DNA of 64,000 nt, taken from positions 186,001 to 250,000 of the forward strand of contig CACYLW010000003.1 in assembly GCA_902775345.1 (NCBI GenBank), given 5' to 3'. The DNA comes from an uncultured Eubacteriales bacterium. GTDB taxonomy: Bacteria; Bacillota; Clostridia; Peptostreptococcales; Anaerovoracaceae. A program made the translations under genes and the position numbers. Of the stretch, positions 60,538-64,000 are shown in pieces (the stretch's first letter is position 1; the number at the start of each line of letters is the position of its first letter). Under the pieces are notes generated by a model. It did not search any database, was not told the origin of the DNA, and worked only from the letters and a program-made list of their open reading frames with translations.

Positions 60538-61229
60538 TGATAAGACGTATTTCAGCTGTCACAGCATCATTAATACTTGCTGTCATGATCTTCATGCCGT
60601 CCGGCATGAGGGATGCTTTTGCTGAACCTGTAGTTATAAAGGACTCGTCAAAAGGGATAGGGGTCGAAGACAGCGAAACCACGCCTCAGCGTGACAGGAG
60701 CCTGCAGGACGGAACTCTTGTCTACAGCATGACTCCCGTCTATCCTGAAGACGTTCAGGAGGGAGATTACGAACCCGAAGTTATTTCCGATTCACGCTTT
60801 TTTAAGATCATCCATTCTGACCTGACAAATAAAGACGGCAGAATGGAAGCGGTCATAACCATATCCAGCACGAGCTATGCATATGTGTTTCAGGGAACTG
60901 CGGAACAGGCAGCTGCCGCGGACAGCAGCGAATGGATAGCTGCTGATGAAAGGGACGGATACGGAAACTTCAGCGTTTCTGTTGAAGCGCTCAACAAGGA
61001 GATCCCATGCGCAGCCTTCAGCAAGAAGAAACAGAAGTGGTACGACCGAAACATCGTCTTCCTTGCAGATAGCCTGCCGGATGGATCTGTCATGATAGAG
61101 ATGAACGAAGACGGCGGCACAATTGCGGATACTCAGGACGCTGCTCTTCAGGTGATCTATATCGCGTTGGCTATAATAATTGCAGGCGGCATCCTGAATC
61201 ATTTCGTCAAAAAGAGGTATTACGAATGA
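60537..61229 (+). CDS. Membrane-anchored surface protein sharing a domain with the 35114 lipoprotein
   Basis: A 230-residue protein starting at the ATG of MIRRISAVTASLIL. A signal peptide (cleavage near AFA-EP, residue 29), an external beta-rich domain (about 85-180) and one C-terminal helix (204-221) followed by a basic KKR end are visible. The external domain aligns with repeat 1 of the lipoprotein at 35114-35956: KDGRM/KDGKM, G-x-AE-x-A, DGY, V-x-AL and KWYD/NWYD occur in the same order. No known family is recognised. The gene is translationally coupled to the exporter permease (TAATG) and to precorrin-2 dehydrogenase (ATGA), so it is probably an accessory part of the exporter. Confidence 0.85.
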   Translation: MIRRISAVTASLILAVMIFMPSGMRDAFAEPVVIKDSSKGIGVEDSETTPQRDRSLQDGTLVYSMTPVYPEDVQEGDYEPEVISDSRFFKIIHSDLTNKDGRMEAVITISSTSYAYVFQGTAEQAAAADSSEWIAADERDGYGNFSVSVEALNKEIPCAAFSKKKQKWYDRNIVFLADSLPDGSVMIEMNEDGGTIADTQDAALQVIYIALAIIIAGGILNHFVKKRYYE

Positions 61230-61690
61230 GTCTGTATTTTCCTATGTTTATGGACCTGTCAGAAAAGAATGTGCTTTTTGTCGGTGCGGGACGTGTCAAC
61301 TCGGGAAGGATCAGGACGATGCTTGACTTTGCCGGCAGCATCACCGTGGTATCTCCTGAGGCGGATGCGTCGATCATGGCACTGAGCGATGAAGGGCGCA
61401 TCTCGCTGCACCGGAGGAGATTCGACGAGAGGGATCTCGACGGCGCGGATATCGTGATCACATCGACAGGACATGCGGGTACGGATGTCCGCATAGCCGG
61501 AATGTGCAGACGGCGCGGAATACTTGTAAACGCATCCAGTGATAAAACACTGTGTGACTTTTATTTCCCGGGGATCGCCAGAAGGGATCCGCTTGTTGTG
61601 GGAGTCACGGCATCGGGAGAGGATCACAGCCTTGCGGCGAAAGCTTCAGCGTATTTCAGAAAGCTTCTCGGAGACAGGAGAGATGACTGA
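61226..61690 (+). CDS. Precorrin-2 dehydrogenase / probable sirohydrochlorin chelatase (Met8/CysG-N type)
   Basis: A 154-residue protein with an NAD-binding loop VLFVGAGRVNSGRIRTML and the family segment VNASSDKTLCDFYFPGIARRDPLVVGV. It should oxidise precorrin-2 to sirohydrochlorin, the substrate of CbiK. The dehydrogenase domain is present, but the helical dimerisation and methylase parts of full CysG are absent. The usual STxGxSP loop reads TASGEDHSL, a departure that could affect chelatase activity. It overlaps the surface-protein gene by 4 bases and the VWA gene by 8. Confidence 0.9.
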   Translation: MSLYFPMFMDLSEKNVLFVGAGRVNSGRIRTMLDFAGSITVVSPEADASIMALSDEGRISLHRRRFDERDLDGADIVITSTGHAGTDVRIAGMCRRRGILVNASSDKTLCDFYFPGIARRDPLVVGVTASGEDHSLAAKASAYFRKLLGDRRDD

Positions 61691-63041
61691 TTTCAAAGGC
61701 ATCAGAAAAAAAGAAACGGAGCTTGAAAGACTGGCCGCAGACGTTCTGGAGCTGGCCAGAGGGAGGCTGCTTGTGAACCTCAGATACATGGATGTCGCCA
61801 TGACATTCCATGACAGAAGGGTATATCACGGGAGTTTTTCTACTGACGGACGAATCCTTTTCTACGACCCGAAGTCCGTGCTCCTGACATACAGGGAGTC
61901 CAGGGAACGGCTGACCAGGACATATCTTCACCTGGTGCTTCACTGCGTGTTCTGCCATCCCTTTGTCGGGATCGACGTGGACAGAAGACTATGGGACCTT
62001 GCATGCGACATTGCATCGGAATCTGTCATATGCGAGCTGGATCTTCCGTGCACGAGGTCAGATGATGACGGCCGCAGGACTGACATGCTCAGGAAGATAC
62101 GCAGGGAAACAGGCTTTCTTACAGCTGAGAAAATATATGCTTCTCTCAGGAAAGGTGAACTGAGCGCTGCGGATACGGGTGAAAAGCTGAAGCAGCTCGA
62201 GGAACTGTTCATGGCAGATGAACATTCGGAGTGGTACAGGGGAGAGCAGCAGCCTCCTGCCGTCCAGACCGTACTGTCAGATGAGCCCCAGCCGGTAAGC
62301 GACGATATGAGTACGGAAAGCGACTGGAAGGAGATAGCTGAGCAGATCGAGATGGAGATCGAGACCTTCGCCAAGGTACGCGGAAAGTTCGCCTCATCAC
62401 TTGTCCAGAATCTCCGGGCCGTGAACCGCGAGAAATATGACTATTCGGATTTCCTCAGAAAGTTTGCTGCAATCAATGAGACCGTAAAAGTTTCTGACGA
62501 TGAATTCGATTATATTTACTATAATTACGGGCTCACTCATTACAGCAAAATGCCTTTGATCGAACCCCTTGAATACCGCGAGGACAGCCGCATTAGGGAT
62601 TTCGTGATCGCAATAGACACTTCCGGATCGGTAGCGGGGGAGGAAGTGCAGACTTTCCTCCGGAAGACGTACAATATATTAAAGAACCGCGAGTCCTTCC
62701 ATAACAGGATAAATGTGCACATCGTTCAGTGCGATGCGCAGATACAGTCCGATGAGATCATTACCTCTCCGGAGGATTTCGACAGATATCTCGAAACCAT
62801 GGAAATAAGAGGTCTTGGAGGCACGGACTTCAGACCTGTATTCGACTATGTCGACAGATTAGTAAAAGAAGGGGAGTTCAGTGACCTGAAAGGCCTGATA
62901 TACTTCACCGACGGCCTGGGGATATATCCGTCTTCAAAGCCGGCTTACAAGACCGCTTTCGTATTTGTGGAAAGCGGATACAACGTGCCTGAAGTGCCGG
63001 CATGGGCGATGAAAGTCGTACTCCGCCCTGAAGAATTGTGA
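61683..63041 (+). CDS. VWA-domain protein (DUF2201 type) with metallopeptidase-like N-terminal region
   Basis: A 452-residue protein; the ATG at 61683 is chosen because AGGAGAG lies just upstream and it overlaps the previous stop by 8 bases. The N-terminal part contains HLVLHCVFCHPF (His83, His87, His92), resembling the HExxH region of DUF2201 proteins but without the Glu. The C-terminal VWA domain has an intact metal site: DTSGS (312-316), GLGGTDF and YFTDGLG. It is paired with the MoxR-like ATPase downstream. VWA and AAA+ partners act in metal insertion or protein remodelling (for example the ChlD/ChlI and CobT/CobS chelatases); coupling to precorrin-2 dehydrogenase makes this worth testing. 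Confidence 0.88.
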   Translation: MTDFKGIRKKETELERLAADVLELARGRLLVNLRYMDVAMTFHDRRVYHGSFSTDGRILFYDPKSVLLTYRESRERLTRTYLHLVLHCVFCHPFVGIDVDRRLWDLACDIASESVICELDLPCTRSDDDGRRTDMLRKIRRETGFLTAEKIYASLRKGELSAADTGEKLKQLEELFMADEHSEWYRGEQQPPAVQTVLSDEPQPVSDDMSTESDWKEIAEQIEMEIETFAKVRGKFASSLVQNLRAVNREKYDYSDFLRKFAAINETVKVSDDEFDYIYYNYGLTHYSKMPLIEPLEYREDSRIRDFVIAIDTSGSVAGEEVQTFLRKTYNILKNRESFHNRINVHIVQCDAQIQSDEIITSPEDFDRYLETMEIRGLGGTDFRPVFDYVDRLVKEGEFSDLKGLIYFTDGLGIYPSSKPAYKTAFVFVESGYNVPEVPAWAMKVVLRPEEL

Positions 63042-63090
63042 TACCATTGCAGCATGAAGATATAGTTTCAGCCTTACCGGAAAGACAGAT

Positions 63091-64000
63091 ATGAACATCA
63101 GAAAAGCAAAAGAGCAGATAAGAAATGCCATTACGGCATATCTCACAAAAGATGATCTCGGCAATTATGTGATACCGGTCGAAAAGCAGAGACCGGTGCT
63201 TCTCATCGGGCCGCCGGGCATAGGCAAGACCGCCATCATGGAGCAGCTTGCGTCAGAGCTCGGCATAGGACTCATTTCCTATTCGATGACACATCATACA
63301 CGCCAGAGTGCGATCGGACTTCCGTTCATCAGCCGCAAGGTATACGGCGGAACGGAATGCGATGTCACCGAATATACCATGAGCGAGATCATAGCATCTG
63401 TATACGACATGATGGAGGCTACGGGCGTCAGGCAGGGAATACTCTTCCTCGATGAGATAAACTGCGTATCCGAGACACTGTCTCCTCTGATGATGCAGTT
63501 CCTGCAGTATAAAGTCTTCGGCGGGCACAGGCTTCCTGAGGGCTGGATAGTCGTTACTGCAGGCAATCCGTCAGAGTACAACGACTCAGCCAGGGAATTC
63601 GACATAGTGACACTCGACAGGCTTAAAAAGATCAATGTCGAACCGGATTTCGAGGCATGGAAGGAATACGCTTCCGCGGTGCACATGCACCCGGCTGTGA
63701 TGTCGTTCCTTCAGAGCAAGAGGAACCATTTCTATCATGTAGAGACTACCGTAAGCGGAAAATCCATCGTGACACCGAGAGGCTGGGAAGACCTGAGCAA
63801 GATGCTCCTTCTGTACGAAGCGAACGGTATAGAAGCCGACGAGGATCTGATAGTCCAGTACCTTCAGAACGAAAAGACGGCAAAGGAGTTTGCTGTCTAT
63901 CTGGATCTTTTTAATAAGTACAAGGAGAAATATCCGGTGGACGCGATACTGAACGGCGAGATCCCTGACGGAATGGCAGAAAGAGCATCCGAAGCGGGAT
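63091..64000 (+). CDS. MoxR-type AAA+ ATPase (partial)
   Basis: The first 303 residues of an AAA+ ATPase running off the window end; no stop is reached. Walker A GPPGIGKTA is at 40-48, Walker B ILFLDEIN near 117, sensor 1 VVTAGNPSEYND near 155 and the Arg-containing REFDIVTLDRLKKI segment after it. It is of the MoxR/BchI-like clade that works with VWA proteins such as the one encoded 49 bases upstream. The role could be chaperone-like remodelling or metal chelation; the sequence alone does not decide. Confidence 0.9.
   Translation, partial: MNIRKAKEQIRNAITAYLTKDDLGNYVIPVEKQRPVLLIGPPGIGKTAIMEQLASELGIGLISYSMTHHTRQSAIGLPFISRKVYGGTECDVTEYTMSEIIASVYDMMEATGVRQGILFLDEINCVSETLSPLMMQFLQYKVFGGHRLPEGWIVVTAGNPSEYNDSAREFDIVTLDRLKKINVEPDFEAWKEYASAVHMHPAVMSFLQSKRNHFYHVETTVSGKSIVTPRGWEDLSKMLLLYEANGIEADEDLIVQYLQNEKTAKEFAVYLDLFNKYKEKYPVDAILNGEIPDGMAERASEAG

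Noticed and set aside
1-64000. CRISPR arrays, tRNA/rRNA genes, insertion sequences, prophage or toxin-antitoxin genes
   Set aside because: None was seen: no direct-repeat arrays, cloverleaf sequences, transposase or integrase motifs, or attachment-like duplications.

Overview
The window looks like chromosomal DNA of an anaerobic member of the Clostridia (Bacillota). The evidence is a SCIFF peptide with its radical SAM maturase, an addA homologue, a pcrA-ligA pair, a complete oxygen-independent (cbi-type) cobalamin pathway behind a cobalamin riboswitch, and strong Shine-Dalgarno sites at many genes. The lineage within Clostridia is not resolved; a family XIII / Mogibacterium-like organism is only a guess. 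No tRNA, rRNA, CRISPR array, insertion sequence or phage gene was seen. Almost every gene is on the + strand; only gdhA is on the - strand.

Region 1 (1-33428) is mostly housekeeping. It holds the end of one ABC exporter half and its partner, phosphoglucomutase, a membrane-anchored unknown, a universal stress protein with a long extension, the SCIFF peptide and maturase, an rdgB-yihY-lipid kinase-metallohydrolase run, a yicC-symporter-gmk-rpoZ-gpmI operon, addA, a 5'-nucleotidase, gdhA, and a pcrA-ligA-mgtE operon. It ends with a corrinoid-methyltransferase operon: a DUF2284 protein, a fused methyltransferase/corrinoid protein, a homocysteine methyltransferase and a cytoplasmic cobalt chelatase CbiK.

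Region 2 (33429-33874) is a noncoding leader with a class B12 riboswitch aptamer and a downstream intrinsic terminator.

Region 3 (33875-64000) is a run of 30 same-strand genes with no gap above 66 bases, many overlapping by 1-8 bases. It opens with an exported lipoprotein version of CbiK, a two-domain lipoprotein and a BtuFCD-type importer. The corrin pathway follows: cbiP, a cobT-cobU fusion, cobS, cobC, cbiB, cobD, cbiC, cbiD, cbiF, cbiG, cbiH, a cbiJ-cbiE-cbiT fusion and cbiA. After a small cysteine-rich protein and a DUF819 membrane protein come tetrapyrrole genes (hemB, hemC, a cobA-hemD fusion, cbiL), an ABC-2 exporter with a membrane-anchored surface protein, precorrin-2 dehydrogenase, and a VWA / MoxR-type AAA+ pair. 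Together these take 5-aminolevulinate to adenosylcobalamin-type corrinoids, except that hemA, hemL, a corrinoid adenosyltransferase and lower-ligand (bza/bluB) genes are not in the window.

The most interesting points are: a SCIFF peptide in which the expected thioether donor Cys and acceptor Thr are both Ser; an extracytoplasmic CbiK with its catalytic residues intact; one unnamed surface domain that recurs in the importer-linked lipoprotein and in the exporter-linked membrane protein of the same B12 run; and a VWA/AAA+ pair translationally coupled to precorrin-2 dehydrogenase.
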